Of a DNA stretch of 64,000 nucleotides, positions 1-8,568 are shown one piece after another (position 1 is the first letter of the stretch; every line of letters begins with the position of its first letter). The DNA is from Mesorhizobium sp. PAMC28654 (GTDB taxonomy: Bacteria; Pseudomonadota; Alphaproteobacteria; Rhizobiales; Rhizobiaceae): assembly GCF_020616515.1 (NCBI RefSeq), contig NZ_CP085135.1, forward strand, positions 3,162,001 through 3,226,000, in the 5' to 3' direction. The notes beneath the pieces were generated by a model. It saw nothing but the letters and a program-made list of their open reading frames with translations, was not told where the DNA came from and made no database searches. A program made the translations under genes and the position numbers.

Positions 1-66
1 ACAAGGGGTCCGGCCGCGCGGTGAGAACCGCTGTCCACGACACCGCCTCGGAGCGGAGAGCGCATC

Positions 67-1080
67 ATGGCTGACGTGCACATCAAAAACGTAACCAAGA
101 GTTTTGGCGACCATGTCGCCGTCGACGGTCTCGACCTGCATATCGCCGATGGTGAATTCGTCGTGCTGCTGGGGCCGACCGGGGCGGGCAAGACGACGAC
201 GCTGCGGCTGATCGCCGGGCTGGAGCGGCCGAATGCCGGCACGATCGAGATCGGTGGGCACAACGCCACGACCCTGTCGCCGGCCGAGCGCGACACGGCT
301 TTCGTCTTCCAGCAATATTCGCTCTATCCGCATCTGTCGGTGTTCGACAATCTCGCCTTCCCTCTGCGCTCGCCGGCGCGGAAAATGCCGGAGGACCAAA
401 TCCGCCGCCGGGTCGAGGAGGTGGCCGGGATGGTGCGCATCCATCACAAGCTCGCCAACCGCTCGACCAAACTGTCAGGCGGCGAAATGCAGCGCGTCGC
501 CATCGGCCGCGCACTGGTGCGCAAGCCGGCTATCTATCTGATGGACGAGCCGCTGTCGTCGCTCGATGCCAAGCTGCGCGCCGACCTGCGGCTCGAACTG
601 AAGCGCATCCAGACCGAGCTCGGCGCCACCATGCTCTACGTCACCCATGACCAGATCGAGGCGATGACGATGGCCGACCGCATCGGCATCCTTGCCGACG
701 GCGTGCTGGTGCAGATCGGCTCGCCGCGAACGATCTATTCCGAGCCGGCGAACCTTCATGTAGCGGCGAGACTCGGCCAGCCGGCGATCAATCTCCTGCC
801 GACCGGGCTGCTGCCCGATGGCGGCGCGCCAGCCGGCACCAAGACGATCGGCGCGCGCACCGAGCATCTGGCGATCGAGAAGGCCACGAATGGCCATGCC
901 GACGGCGTTGTCGACTGGGTCGAACACCTCGGCGACCAGAACCACCTGCATGTGACGGTGGGGCCGAAGAAACTGGTGACGCTGACCGATCCCGACACGG
1001 ATCTGGCGCAAGGCGACAGAGTGGTGATCCGCTACCGGTCGCCGCTCTATTTCGGCGCCGACGGACAAAGACTGATGTGA
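67..1080 (+). CDS. ABC transporter ATP-binding protein, MalK/UgpC type
   Basis: This 337-aa ATPase would energise import of a sugar, polyol or glycerol-like solute. Visible motifs are the Walker A segment GPTGAGKTT near residue 40, the Q-loop FQQYS, the signature LSGGEMQR near residue 138, Walker B with YLMDEPLSSLDAK, and the switch His in YVTHDQIEAMT. The last 100 or so residues form the regulatory beta-domain typical of MalK/UgpC proteins. A GGAG-rich ribosome site precedes the ATG. A stop at bases 22-24 may end an upstream transporter gene outside the window. The dihydroxyacetone kinase genes follow in the same direction after 72 bp, so import of a triose or polyol is inferred. The substrate itself cannot be read from the sequence. 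Confidence 0.9.
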   Translation: MADVHIKNVTKSFGDHVAVDGLDLHIADGEFVVLLGPTGAGKTTTLRLIAGLERPNAGTIEIGGHNATTLSPAERDTAFVFQQYSLYPHLSVFDNLAFPLRSPARKMPEDQIRRRVEEVAGMVRIHHKLANRSTKLSGGEMQRVAIGRALVRKPAIYLMDEPLSSLDAKLRADLRLELKRIQTELGATMLYVTHDQIEAMTMADRIGILADGVLVQIGSPRTIYSEPANLHVAARLGQPAINLLPTGLLPDGGAPAGTKTIGARTEHLAIEKATNGHADGVVDWVEHLGDQNHLHVTVGPKKLVTLTDPDTDLAQGDRVVIRYRSPLYFGADGQRLM

Positions 1081-1152
1081 ACGGTTTTCGGTGTTTTACT
1101 CCCAAGGGTTCAGCACCGGCTTATGATTGACCAATGGAACTGGACGAATTCG

Positions 1153-2796
1153 ATGAAGCACTTTTTCAACCGCCGGGAAACGATCGTCACCGAGGCGCTG
1201 GACGGCCTGTTGCAGACCATTGGCTCAGGCGAACTCGCCCGTCTCGACGGCTATCCCGAGATCAAGGTCATCCTGCGTGCCGACTGGGACAAGGCAAAGG
1301 TCAGCGTCGTTTCCGGCGGTGGGGCGGGGCACGAACCGTCGCATGCCGGCTTCGTCGGCAAGGGCATGTTGACGGCGGCGGTGTCGGGCGAGATCTTTGC
1401 CTCGCCAAGCGTCGAAGCCGTGCTGGCGGCCATTCGCGCGGTGACCGGCCCGGCCGGCTGCCTGCTGATCGTCAAGAACTACACCGGCGACCGGCTCAAT
1501 TTCGGCCTGGCGGCCGAGAAGGCGCGGGCCCAAGGTTTTCGTGTCGAGATGGTGATCGTCGCCGATGACATCGCGCTCCCCGACATTGCCCAGCCGCGCG
1601 GTGTTGCGGGCACGCTGTTCGTGCACAAGATCGCCGGCCACCTGTCGGAATCCGGCCGCGACCTGGCTGATATCGCGGCGGCGGCACGAGCGGCGGCGAA
1701 GGACATTGTTTCGCTCGGCGTGTCGCTGTCGTCCTGCTCGATCCCCGGCCAGCCGCACGAAGACAGGTTTGGCGAAAACGATGGCGAGCTTGGCCTCGGT
1801 ATCCACGGCGAGCCGGGCGTCGAGCGGATCGCGGTGCAAAGCGCCGACAGGCTGGTCGCGATCATGGCGGAGCGCCTCGCCGCGCGGCTCGATCCGGCAG
1901 ACAGCCATGCCTTGCTGATCAACAATCTGGGCTCGGTACCACCGCTCGAAATGTCCGTTATCGCCAATGCGGTGCTTGCCTCGCCACTCGCCAAAACCAT
2001 CAAGCTGACGATCGGCCCCGGACCGCTGATGACGGCGCTGAACATGAACGGCTTCTCGCTGTCGCTGATCCGGCTCGATGCGGCGCGCGAGACGGCCTTG
2101 CTGGCGCCGGTCGGCCCATATGCCTGGATGCCGGCAAAGCCTGTTGTTGCGCCGGCTGTGCTGCCCCTGGCGAAAACGGCCGGCGAAGGCACGGCACGCA
2201 AGCCTAGCCAGGATGCGCGCACCAGACGCCTCATCACCACCATTTGCGAAAGGCTGATCGCGCTCGAAGCCACCTTGAATGGGCTCGACGCCAAGGCGGG
2301 CGACGGCGACACCGGCTCGACGGTAGCGACCGGCGCGCGCAGCGTGCTGGAGCGACTTGATACGCTGCCGTTGGCCTCCCCCGCGGCAACCCTTGGTGCG
2401 CTGGGCGACATCCTGAGCTCATCCATGGGCGGCTCCAGCGGAGTGTTGCTGTCGATCTTCTTCACTGCGGCGGCGCAGGCTTTGGATGGCGGCGCCGACC
2501 TGGCCAAGGCGATGCTTGCCGGGCTTGAGCGGATGACTTTCTACGGTGGCGCCGGAATTGGCGATCGCACCATGGTCGACGCCTTGGAGCCCGCCTTGAA
2601 AGCACTCGGCGCCAACGGCCTGGAGGCAGCGGCGGCAGCAGCCCAAAGGGGTGCCGAGGCCACGGCGGCCATGGACAAGGCCAAGGCCGGGCGATCCGCC
2701 TATGTCGGAAGCAAGCTGCAGGGGGTGGTCGACCCCGGCGCCCATGCGGTGGCCGAGGTCTTCGCGGCCGTCGCCGCGCTGCATGCCACGGCCTGA
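1153..2796 (+). CDS. Dihydroxyacetone kinase, fused DhaK-DhaL (ATP-dependent type)
   Basis: A 547-aa single-chain glycerone kinase that phosphorylates dihydroxyacetone to DHAP. The N-terminal DhaK domain has GGGAGHEPSHAGFVGKGM and the GIHGEPG segment that carries the His binding the substrate carbonyl. After an Ala/Pro-rich linker, the C-terminal DhaL domain has AKAGDGDTGST, the Mg-nucleotide Asp motif. The start was set at MKHFFN, the usual N-terminus for this family; an in-frame ATG lies 30 bp upstream. The K-L fusion is the hallmark of ATP-using enzymes, whereas the split subunits downstream are the PTS type, so two biochemically different DHA kinases sit in one operon. Ethanolamine or other substrates for the fused enzyme cannot be excluded. 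Confidence 0.9.
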   Translation: MKHFFNRRETIVTEALDGLLQTIGSGELARLDGYPEIKVILRADWDKAKVSVVSGGGAGHEPSHAGFVGKGMLTAAVSGEIFASPSVEAVLAAIRAVTGPAGCLLIVKNYTGDRLNFGLAAEKARAQGFRVEMVIVADDIALPDIAQPRGVAGTLFVHKIAGHLSESGRDLADIAAAARAAAKDIVSLGVSLSSCSIPGQPHEDRFGENDGELGLGIHGEPGVERIAVQSADRLVAIMAERLAARLDPADSHALLINNLGSVPPLEMSVIANAVLASPLAKTIKLTIGPGPLMTALNMNGFSLSLIRLDAARETALLAPVGPYAWMPAKPVVAPAVLPLAKTAGEGTARKPSQDARTRRLITTICERLIALEATLNGLDAKAGDGDTGSTVATGARSVLERLDTLPLASPAATLGALGDILSSSMGGSSGVLLSIFFTAAAQALDGGADLAKAMLAGLERMTFYGGAGIGDRTMVDALEPALKALGANGLEAAAAAAQRGAEATAAMDKAKAGRSAYVGSKLQGVVDPGAHAVAEVFAAVAALHATA

Positions 2797-2868
2797 CGCA
2801 TGCTCCAGTTGTCGAATGACCGATCTTTCGCTACTGCCGGCAGGATGGAAACCGGGAATTCGGGTGAC

Positions 2869-3471
2869 ATGGCCGCGTTGAACCTTGCCAGGCTGATCGC
2901 CGCCGCCGCCGATACGATCGCCGCTCACGCCGAGGCGTTGACGGCGCTCGACCAGGCGATTGGCGACGGCGACCATGGGCTGAACATGAAGCGCGGGTTC
3001 GAGGCCGTGCGCAATGAAGCCGAGGCCTTTTCGACCAAGCCGCTGCCCGACGCATTGAAGGCGATCGGCACCAAGCTAGTGATGACGGTCGGCGGTGCCT
3101 CCGGCCCGCTGTTTGGCACCTTGTTCATGGCGCTCGGCAAGGAGATTTCGGCTGAGCCCGATCGCGCGAATCTGACGACGGCTTTTGGCAAGGCCATCGA
3201 CGCTGTGGCGGCGCGCGGCAAGTCGCATGTCGGACAAAAAACCATGCTCGACGTGCTGCAGCCGGTGCATGACGCGTTGTCGCAAGGAAAGACCGCGGCG
3301 GAGATCGCTGATATCGCCGACAAGGCCGCCGAGGCAACAATACCAATGAAGGCCCTGCGCGGCCGCGCCTCGTTCCTTGGCGACCGTTCGATCGGCCACA
3401 TGGATGCCGGCGCGCGCTCGACCGCGTTGCTGGTCCGGACAGTGGCCGAGACCATCGGGGAACGCATATGA
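2869..3471 (+). CDS. dhaL: PTS-dependent dihydroxyacetone kinase subunit DhaL
   Basis: A nucleotide-binding subunit of about 200 aa that holds ADP/ATP and transfers phosphate from DhaM to DHA on DhaK. Its motif QAIGDGDHGLNMKRGF supplies the Mg-coordinating aspartates, and GGASGPLFGTLF and GRASFLGDRSIGHMDAGA are conserved DhaL segments. The start is uncertain: in-frame ATGs lie at 2800, 2845 and 2869. The last was chosen because family similarity begins at MAALNLARLI. Its stop overlaps the dhaM start by four bases, which implies translational coupling. Confidence 0.9.
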   Translation: MAALNLARLIAAAADTIAAHAEALTALDQAIGDGDHGLNMKRGFEAVRNEAEAFSTKPLPDALKAIGTKLVMTVGGASGPLFGTLFMALGKEISAEPDRANLTTAFGKAIDAVAARGKSHVGQKTMLDVLQPVHDALSQGKTAAEIADIADKAAEATIPMKALRGRASFLGDRSIGHMDAGARSTALLVRTVAETIGERI

Positions 3472-3857
3472 GCAATGTCGGGATCGTGATCGTCTCGCAT
3501 TCGCCGCTGGTCGCGGAGGGTACGGCCGACATGGTACGCCAGATGGTGGGCGACGAAGTGCCGCTTGCATGGTGCGGCGGAAACGGCCATGGCGGGCTGG
3601 GCACCAGTGTCGAAGCCATCATGGCAGCCATCGAGAAGGCGTGGTCGGAAGCCGGCGTCGCTGTTCTCGTCGATCTCGGCGGCGCCGAGACCAACAGCGA
3701 GATGGCGGTGGAGATGATCGGCGAGCCGCGTGCGCAGAAGATCATCGTCTGCAACGCGCCGATCGTCGAAGGCGCGGTGATGGCGGCAACCGAGTCCTCC
3801 GGTGGCGCCTCGCTCAAGGAAGTGGTGGCGACGGCGCACGAACTGTCGCCGTCGTGA
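3468..3857 (+). CDS. dhaM: PTS phosphocarrier DhaM (EIIA-Man-like domain only)
   Basis: This 129-aa protein corresponds to the EIIA-Man-like domain of DhaM, which accepts phosphate from HPr and rephosphorylates ADP bound on DhaL. The N-terminus GIVIVSHS places the phospho-accepting His at residue 11, and GGNGHGGLGTS and DLGGAETNSEM match family blocks. In E. coli, DhaM is fused to HPr-like and EI-like domains. Here those domains are encoded by the next two genes, so the phosphorelay is split into separate proteins. The start overlaps the dhaL stop (ATGA). Confidence 0.9.
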   Translation: MSNVGIVIVSHSPLVAEGTADMVRQMVGDEVPLAWCGGNGHGGLGTSVEAIMAAIEKAWSEAGVAVLVDLGGAETNSEMAVEMIGEPRAQKIIVCNAPIVEGAVMAATESSGGASLKEVVATAHELSPS

Positions 3858-3879
3858 GTAAACGGGAATTTTAGAAGAC

Positions 3880-4182
3880 ATGTCCGCAGCCGCCGAAGCG
3901 ACCGTCCTGATTGCCCACGAGGTTGGGTTGCATGCGCGTCCTTCGGTGAAGTTCACCAAGCTTGCCAAGAGCTTTGCCGCCGAGGTGGAGATTGCGCTTG
4001 CCGCCAACGGCCCATGGTTCGACGCCAAGAGCATCGTCAAGGTGATGGCGGCCAAGGCGCCGAAGGGCACGCTGCTGCACATCAGGGCCAGCGGCGACGG
4101 CGCCAAGGAAGCCGTCGGGGCGCTGGTCGAACTGGTGCGACGCGATTTCGACGAAGGCGCGGACCATGCCCGAACCGCTTAG
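3880..4182 (+). CDS. HPr-like phosphocarrier protein
   Basis: This 100-aa HPr relays phosphate from enzyme I to DhaM. The active-site block is GLHARPSVKFTKLAKSF with the phospho-His at residue 18. The regulatory-serine region reads AKSIVKVMAA, so the HprK-type serine is kept. It lies 22 bp after dhaM, and its end overlaps the EI start by 17 bp. A dedicated copy inside a dha operon suggests it serves dihydroxyacetone phosphorylation, but crosstalk with the rhizobial regulatory PTS is possible. Confidence 0.9.
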   Translation: MSAAAEATVLIAHEVGLHARPSVKFTKLAKSFAAEVEIALAANGPWFDAKSIVKVMAAKAPKGTLLHIRASGDGAKEAVGALVELVRRDFDEGADHARTA

Positions 4183-5767
4183 GCTCCAGGGCATTTCGGC
4201 CTCGGCCGGCTATGCCGAAGGCCCGCTGTTCGACCTCGACAGGATCGCGTTATCCTATGTCGGCAAGGCAACCGCCGCTGACGAGAAAATAGCGCTCGAA
4301 ACCGCAATCGGTATCGCAACGGCTCGTCTCGGCGCGTTGATCAAGATGGCTGACAACAACGCGGCCGACATTCTCGAATTCCAGATCGCCATGCTCGAGG
4401 ACGACGCATTGAGCAGCCCGGCCTTTGCCGCGATCGCGTCCGGCCGGCCAGCCGATGCAGCGTGGCGACAGGCGCTCGACGCCGAAATCGACGGATATGA
4501 GGTATCGGAGCAGGATTACTTCCGGGCGCGCGCCGCCGACATCCGCGATATCAGGGACCAGGTGCTGCGCGCGCTGACCGAGGACGGCGATATCCAGGCG
4601 CCAGCCGGCGCCATCTTCTATGGCGAGGACATCGCGCCGACGCGTTTTCTCGAAACCGACTGGAGCAGCGGCGGCGGCATCGCGCTGAAGGCCGGCAGCA
4701 CGGCAAGCCATGTCGCCATGCTGGCGCGCTCGCGTGGCGTGCCGATGGTGGTCGGGCTTGGGGTGGTCGGCCTTGGCCACCCGTCGGCCAATCCCGCCGG
4801 CATAGCGCTGCTCGACGCTGAACATGGCGGCATCGTGCTTTCACCCTCCAGGGCCGAGATCGATGCCTTTCGCCAATCATCTCTATCATTCGCGGCGCGG
4901 CGCGACCGAGCCGCGACATTCCTGGCGCGGCCGGCGCTGACGAAAGCCGGCACGGCAGTGTCCGTGCGGGTCAACATCGCCGATCCGTCCGATGTCGATG
5001 GCATCGACATCGCGACCTGCGACGGTGTCGGCCTCATGCGTACCGAATTCCTGTTCGGCAAGACATTGCCGGATGAGGAGACGCAGTATCGCTGTTATCG
5101 CAAGGTGCTGGAGTGGGCCGGCGACAAGCCGGTGACGATCCGCACCGTCGATGCCGGCGGCGACAAGCCGGTGCCCGGTTTCACCGTCGAGGAGGGCAAT
5201 CCGTTCCTCGGCCTGCGCGGGATCAGGCTGTCGCTGGCGCGGCCGGAGGTGTTTCGTGTACAAATCCGCGCACTGCTGCGCGCCGCCATCCATGGCAGTC
5301 TGAAAGTGATGTTCCCGATGATCGCTGTTGTGGAGGAATACAGGCAGGCAACGGCGATGTTCGCCGAAGAGCAGGTCGCGCTCGATGCTCGCGGCATCCC
5401 ACACAAGATGCCGCCGCTCGGTATCATGGTCGAGGTGCCTTCGGTGGCGATCATGCCGGAGGCTTTTACCGAAGCAGCCTTCTTCTCGATCGGCTCCAAT
5501 GACCTCACCCAGTATGTGATGGCGGCGGCTCGCGACAACGCTGCCGTGGCATATCTCAACTCGGCCCGTCATCCGGCCGTGCTGCGGCTCGTCGCCGCCG
5601 TGACGGCATTTGGCCTGCGTCAAAAGATCCCGGTCAGCCTGTGTGGCGATGCCGGTGGCGATCCAGCCTCGATCCCCGCGCTGCTCGAAGCAGGCCTGCG
5701 CGACCTGTCCGTCGCGCCGGCGCAACTCGCCATGGCCAAGGCGGCCATAGCGGACGTTTCGATCTAG
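4166..5767 (+). CDS. PEP-protein phosphotransferase, enzyme I
   Basis: A 533-aa PTS enzyme I that takes phosphate from PEP and passes it to HPr. The phospho-His motif GSTASHVAMLARSRGVPMVVG puts the active His at residue 182. The C-terminal PEP-binding barrel shows DGVGLMRTEFLF, RTVDAGGDKPVPGF, GLRGIRLSL, SIGSNDLTQY and the catalytic-Cys segment LCGDAGGDP. It is somewhat shorter than typical EI proteins of about 570 aa. It forms a closed chain with the adjacent HPr and DhaM and is unlikely to be the general sugar-PTS enzyme of this organism. Confidence 0.92.
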   Translation: MPEPLRLQGISASAGYAEGPLFDLDRIALSYVGKATAADEKIALETAIGIATARLGALIKMADNNAADILEFQIAMLEDDALSSPAFAAIASGRPADAAWRQALDAEIDGYEVSEQDYFRARAADIRDIRDQVLRALTEDGDIQAPAGAIFYGEDIAPTRFLETDWSSGGGIALKAGSTASHVAMLARSRGVPMVVGLGVVGLGHPSANPAGIALLDAEHGGIVLSPSRAEIDAFRQSSLSFAARRDRAATFLARPALTKAGTAVSVRVNIADPSDVDGIDIATCDGVGLMRTEFLFGKTLPDEETQYRCYRKVLEWAGDKPVTIRTVDAGGDKPVPGFTVEEGNPFLGLRGIRLSLARPEVFRVQIRALLRAAIHGSLKVMFPMIAVVEEYRQATAMFAEEQVALDARGIPHKMPPLGIMVEVPSVAIMPEAFTEAAFFSIGSNDLTQYVMAAARDNAAVAYLNSARHPAVLRLVAAVTAFGLRQKIPVSLCGDAGGDPASIPALLEAGLRDLSVAPAQLAMAKAAIADVSI

Positions 5768-5769
5768 GC

Positions 5770-6201
5770 ATGGCTGGCATGGTCGACAGGACGCCTGAAC
5801 CCGGTTCCGAAGAGGCCATCCGCGCCTACAAGACAATCCTGTCGCACGTCATCGACCAGCGGCCGTCCGGCATGCGACAGCGCCTTGCCGACGCGCTTGG
5901 CAAGCACCGCAGTTTCGTTACGCAGATTTCCAGCCCGGCCTATTCAATCCCGATTCCATCAAAACATTTGCCGGCTATTTTTTCAGTCTGCCATTTCAGC
6001 CCAGCTGAGCGCGACCAGTTTCTCGCCGCCTACCATCAGGCGCATCCCGGCAAGATCTCGGTGGCCGCCGGCATGCGCAAGACGCGGCATGTATCACTGA
6101 TCGTTCCCGATTTCGGCGACGACAAACAAAATGCCGCGCTCGACCGTGCGGTCAATGATTTCATCCAGAAGATCACAAGCATCACCGGAAAAGGTGGCTG
6201 A
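5770..6201 (+). CDS. Small HTH-like protein of the dha operon
   Basis: A 143-aa protein without a recognised name. Residues about 36-89 (from MRQRLADALGKH to FLAAYHQ) look like a degenerate Cro/XRE helix-turn-helix. The C-terminal third (KTRHVSLIVPDFGD onwards, then a helical tail) may be an oligomerisation or ligand-sensing part. The start lies two bases after the EI stop, and dhaK follows 33 bp later, so it is co-transcribed with the phosphorelay. A role as a dha regulator or adaptor is inference only; no DNA target can be assigned. Confidence 0.75.
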   Translation: MAGMVDRTPEPGSEEAIRAYKTILSHVIDQRPSGMRQRLADALGKHRSFVTQISSPAYSIPIPSKHLPAIFSVCHFSPAERDQFLAAYHQAHPGKISVAAGMRKTRHVSLIVPDFGDDKQNAALDRAVNDFIQKITSITGKGG

Positions 6202-6234
6202 TCGGTTGGAGGCCTATTTCGGGAGGAGACGGCC

Positions 6235-7221
6235 GTGAAGAAATTTATGAACTCGGTGGACATGGTGCTGACCGAGAGCCTCGACGGTTTCGTCGCCGCC
6301 CATGCCGACATCCTTGTGCTTGGTGACGAGCACAAGTTCATCCGCCGCAAGAGCTTGCGGCCTGGCAAGGTGGCGTTGATCTCGGGCGGCGGCTCGGGCC
6401 ATGAGCCAATGCATGGTGGCTTTGTCGGCCACGGCATGCTGGACGCGGCCTGCCCCGGCCAGGTGTTCACCTCGCCGACGCCCGACCAGATGCTGGCGGC
6501 GGCGGAAGCCGTCGACACCGGCGCCGGCTGCCTGTTCATCGTCAAGAACTATGAGGGCGACGTGATGAATTTCGACATGGCCGCCGAAATGTCGGAAGGC
6601 ATCCTGCAGGTGGTGACCAATGATGATGTCGCCGTCGAGAATTCATCCTTTACGACCGGCCGGCGCGGCGTCGCCGGCACGCTGGTGGTCGAAAAGATCG
6701 TCGGCGCGGCGGCCGAGCATGGCCTGGCGCTGGCGCTGCTGAAGGCGCTGGGCGATCGCGTCAATGCTGCCACCCGTTCGATGGGCGTGGCGCTGACCAG
6801 TTGCACGGTGCCGGCGGCGGGAAAACCGACTTTCGACATCGGCGAAGGGGAGATGGAATTCGGCGTCGGCATCCACGGCGAACCCGGTCGCCGGCGCGAC
6901 ACCATGAAAAGCGCTGATGCCATTGCCGAGGAAATCTGCACCGCGATTGTCGGTGATCTGGGCGACCGGGCGAAAGGAGCGGCGCTACTGTTCGTCAACG
7001 GCTTCGGCGGCACGCCGTTGATGGAGCTCTATCTGATGTACAACAGCGCCCGCCGGATTTTCGAGAAGCACGGCGTAACGATCACCCGCTCGCTGGTCGG
7101 CAGCTACGTCACGTCGCTCGACATGGCCGGCTGCTCGATCACACTGACCATGCTCGACGACGAGATGACCGGCTGGTGGGACGCGCCCGTCCACACGGCT
7201 GCGCTGCGCCGGGGCATGTAG
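6235..7221 (+). CDS. dhaK: PTS-dependent dihydroxyacetone kinase subunit DhaK
   Basis: The 328-aa DHA-binding subunit. GGGSGHEPMHGGFVGHGML places His56 in the active site, and GVGIHGEPG contains His214, the residue that binds dihydroxyacetone covalently. The start is a GTG with a strong GGGAGGAG site about eight bases upstream, giving the usual MKKFMNSVDMVLTESLDG N-terminus. With DhaL and DhaM upstream it completes the three-subunit kinase. The gene order is unusual because dhaK is separated from dhaL by dhaM, HPr, EI and the HTH-like gene. Confidence 0.93.
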   Translation: MKKFMNSVDMVLTESLDGFVAAHADILVLGDEHKFIRRKSLRPGKVALISGGGSGHEPMHGGFVGHGMLDAACPGQVFTSPTPDQMLAAAEAVDTGAGCLFIVKNYEGDVMNFDMAAEMSEGILQVVTNDDVAVENSSFTTGRRGVAGTLVVEKIVGAAAEHGLALALLKALGDRVNAATRSMGVALTSCTVPAAGKPTFDIGEGEMEFGVGIHGEPGRRRDTMKSADAIAEEICTAIVGDLGDRAKGAALLFVNGFGGTPLMELYLMYNSARRIFEKHGVTITRSLVGSYVTSLDMAGCSITLTMLDDEMTGWWDAPVHTAALRRGM

Positions 7222-7299
7222 GACATGCGTGCTACTACCAATCGGCCCGAGCCGGTAAAGCCTTGAAAATGTCGAGCGCCAGACTCAAGTGGCGCAGGG

Positions 7300-7395
7300 T
7301 CAGCCCAGCGGAACGGACGGGCCGGCGTCAGCCGTGACGTTGGACAATTTCCCAGCCTTGCGCAGCACCGGCGCTTGATAGGCTTTCTTCGTCAT
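7300..7395 (-). CDS. Putative RiPP precursor with lasso-type leader (31 aa)
   Basis: A tiny reading frame encoding 31 aa with a GGGGA ribosome site seven bases before its ATG. Residues 6-21 fit the leader consensus YxxPxLxxxGxxxxxT known from lasso precursors: Tyr6, Pro9, Leu11, Gly15 and Thr21. If cleavage follows the residue after Thr21, the core is only DAGPSVPLG. That core lacks a Gly/Ala/Ser/Cys start with Asp/Glu at position 7-9, so a normal lasso ring is not possible. It is divergent from the nucleotidyltransferase gene and close to the B1/B2/kinase genes at 8.6-10.3 kb that could process it. The leader match is seen directly; the product type is unknown. Confidence 0.72.
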   Translation of the reverse strand: MTKKAYQAPVLRKAGKLSNVTADAGPSVPLG

Positions 7396-7536
7396 GCCAT
7401 TCCCCATTGCCCAATAACAATCAACGCCAGTCAACACATATGTTCGCCCGTCCACAAGAGCAGCTCTGGCTTCGGCTCAACATTTCTGCAACCCTCTTCC
7501 CGGAACATCCTGCTCATTGATGAAATTGCCCTGACA

Positions 7537-8562
7537 ATGCTGCCTCCTCTTTCGCCGGCCAACAAGAAGCTGCTGCTACGATACGCCGATCCGGAGGCGT
7601 CGATGGTTGGCGACAGGACTGATTCGGCCAACACCCTGTCGGGCTTGCTGGCCAATGCAGAGTTCCATGGCACCCTGCCGATCATGCTGCGCAAACTCCG
7701 GGAGCGCGGTGACGAGAACTTGCCGAGGGACGCGGCGTTGCACGCGACGTTGCACGACCTGCGCCAGAAGGCGACGATCATCACCGGCCAATCGATGCTG
7801 TTGCAGTACCACGGCGACCGCATCATGAAGGCGCTCACCGCCAACGGCATTCCGGCGCGGATCGTCAAGGGACCGGTCTTTGCGCGAAAGCTTTATCGCA
7901 ATGTCGCCGACAGGCCGTTTACCGACATCGACATCCTCGTCGAGCCGGCCCGTTTGGCCGACGCCAACCGGACCATCGCGGCATGCGGCTTCGAGCTCGC
8001 CGGTGACGAGGCCCAATCCTATGCGCTGCAGGAATTCAAATGGCTCGAAAAGGAGAATTCGAGCCTGCTGGTCGAATTGCATGGCGACCTCGTGCATGAT
8101 TCCGGCATGCGGCGGCGGCTGTCGCTGGGATATCGGGATTTGCGCGCCATCGATGACGAGGCAAGCGACACGCCGGCGGCGCTCCTGACGATCGCCATAG
8201 TCCACGCCGCCGGCGGGCACAAATTCCATCGGCTGCAGCTTTGCGTCGACGTGCTGCAAGGCGTGCGCGCGCTGCGGTCCCCGGACGCCGAAGCGCGCCT
8301 GCTCGATGCCGCGCGCATGACCGGCATCGAACTCGAGCTGGCGACCGTGCTCAACGTGACCGGCAGGCTGTTCGACGAAAGACGAGCGCTTGAACTCGCC
8401 GGCCGGATCAAGCCCGATCTCGGCATCCGCCTAGCCCGGCGGCTGATCACCAGGAATACGCTGCTGAACGTCAACTCCAGGGACAGGATACGCTCGCGCC
8501 TGCGCCGTGACGCCTTCCGCTGGATCCAGAGGCTTGCCAAACCCAGGCCCCGCTTTGCCTGA
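7537..8562 (+). CDS. Nucleotidyltransferase family protein (PF14907 type), RiPP/EPS-associated
   Basis: A 341-aa member of the uncharacterised nucleotidyltransferase family often found with PqqD, B2 and HprK-like genes. The segment ARIVKGPVFARKLYRNVADRPFTDIDILVEP holds the conserved Lys and the DxD metal motif of the catalytic domain. The reading frame is open back to base 7375, but similarity suggests MLPPLSPANKK as the start. In lasso systems related proteins further modify a peptide already phosphorylated by the kinase. It is convergent with the kinase gene, separated by only six bases, and divergent from the 31-aa precursor. Confidence 0.8.
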   Translation: MLPPLSPANKKLLLRYADPEASMVGDRTDSANTLSGLLANAEFHGTLPIMLRKLRERGDENLPRDAALHATLHDLRQKATIITGQSMLLQYHGDRIMKALTANGIPARIVKGPVFARKLYRNVADRPFTDIDILVEPARLADANRTIAACGFELAGDEAQSYALQEFKWLEKENSSLLVELHGDLVHDSGMRRRLSLGYRDLRAIDDEASDTPAALLTIAIVHAAGGHKFHRLQLCVDVLQGVRALRSPDAEARLLDAARMTGIELELATVLNVTGRLFDERRALELAGRIKPDLGIRLARRLITRNTLLNVNSRDRIRSRLRRDAFRWIQRLAKPRPRFA

Positions 8563-8568
8563 GCAGCG

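Noticed and set aside
475..1068. Long minus-strand open frames opposite the ABC ATPase, DHA kinase and acetone carboxylase genes
   Set aside because: They are shadows of high-GC coding sequence on the other strand, rich in Arg, Ala and Pro, with no domain motif.
7300..7395. Calling the 31-aa peptide a true lasso peptide
   Set aside because: Only the leader fits. The core has no ring-forming acid at position 7-9 and no cyclase gene is nearby, so it is described only as a lasso-leader RiPP precursor.
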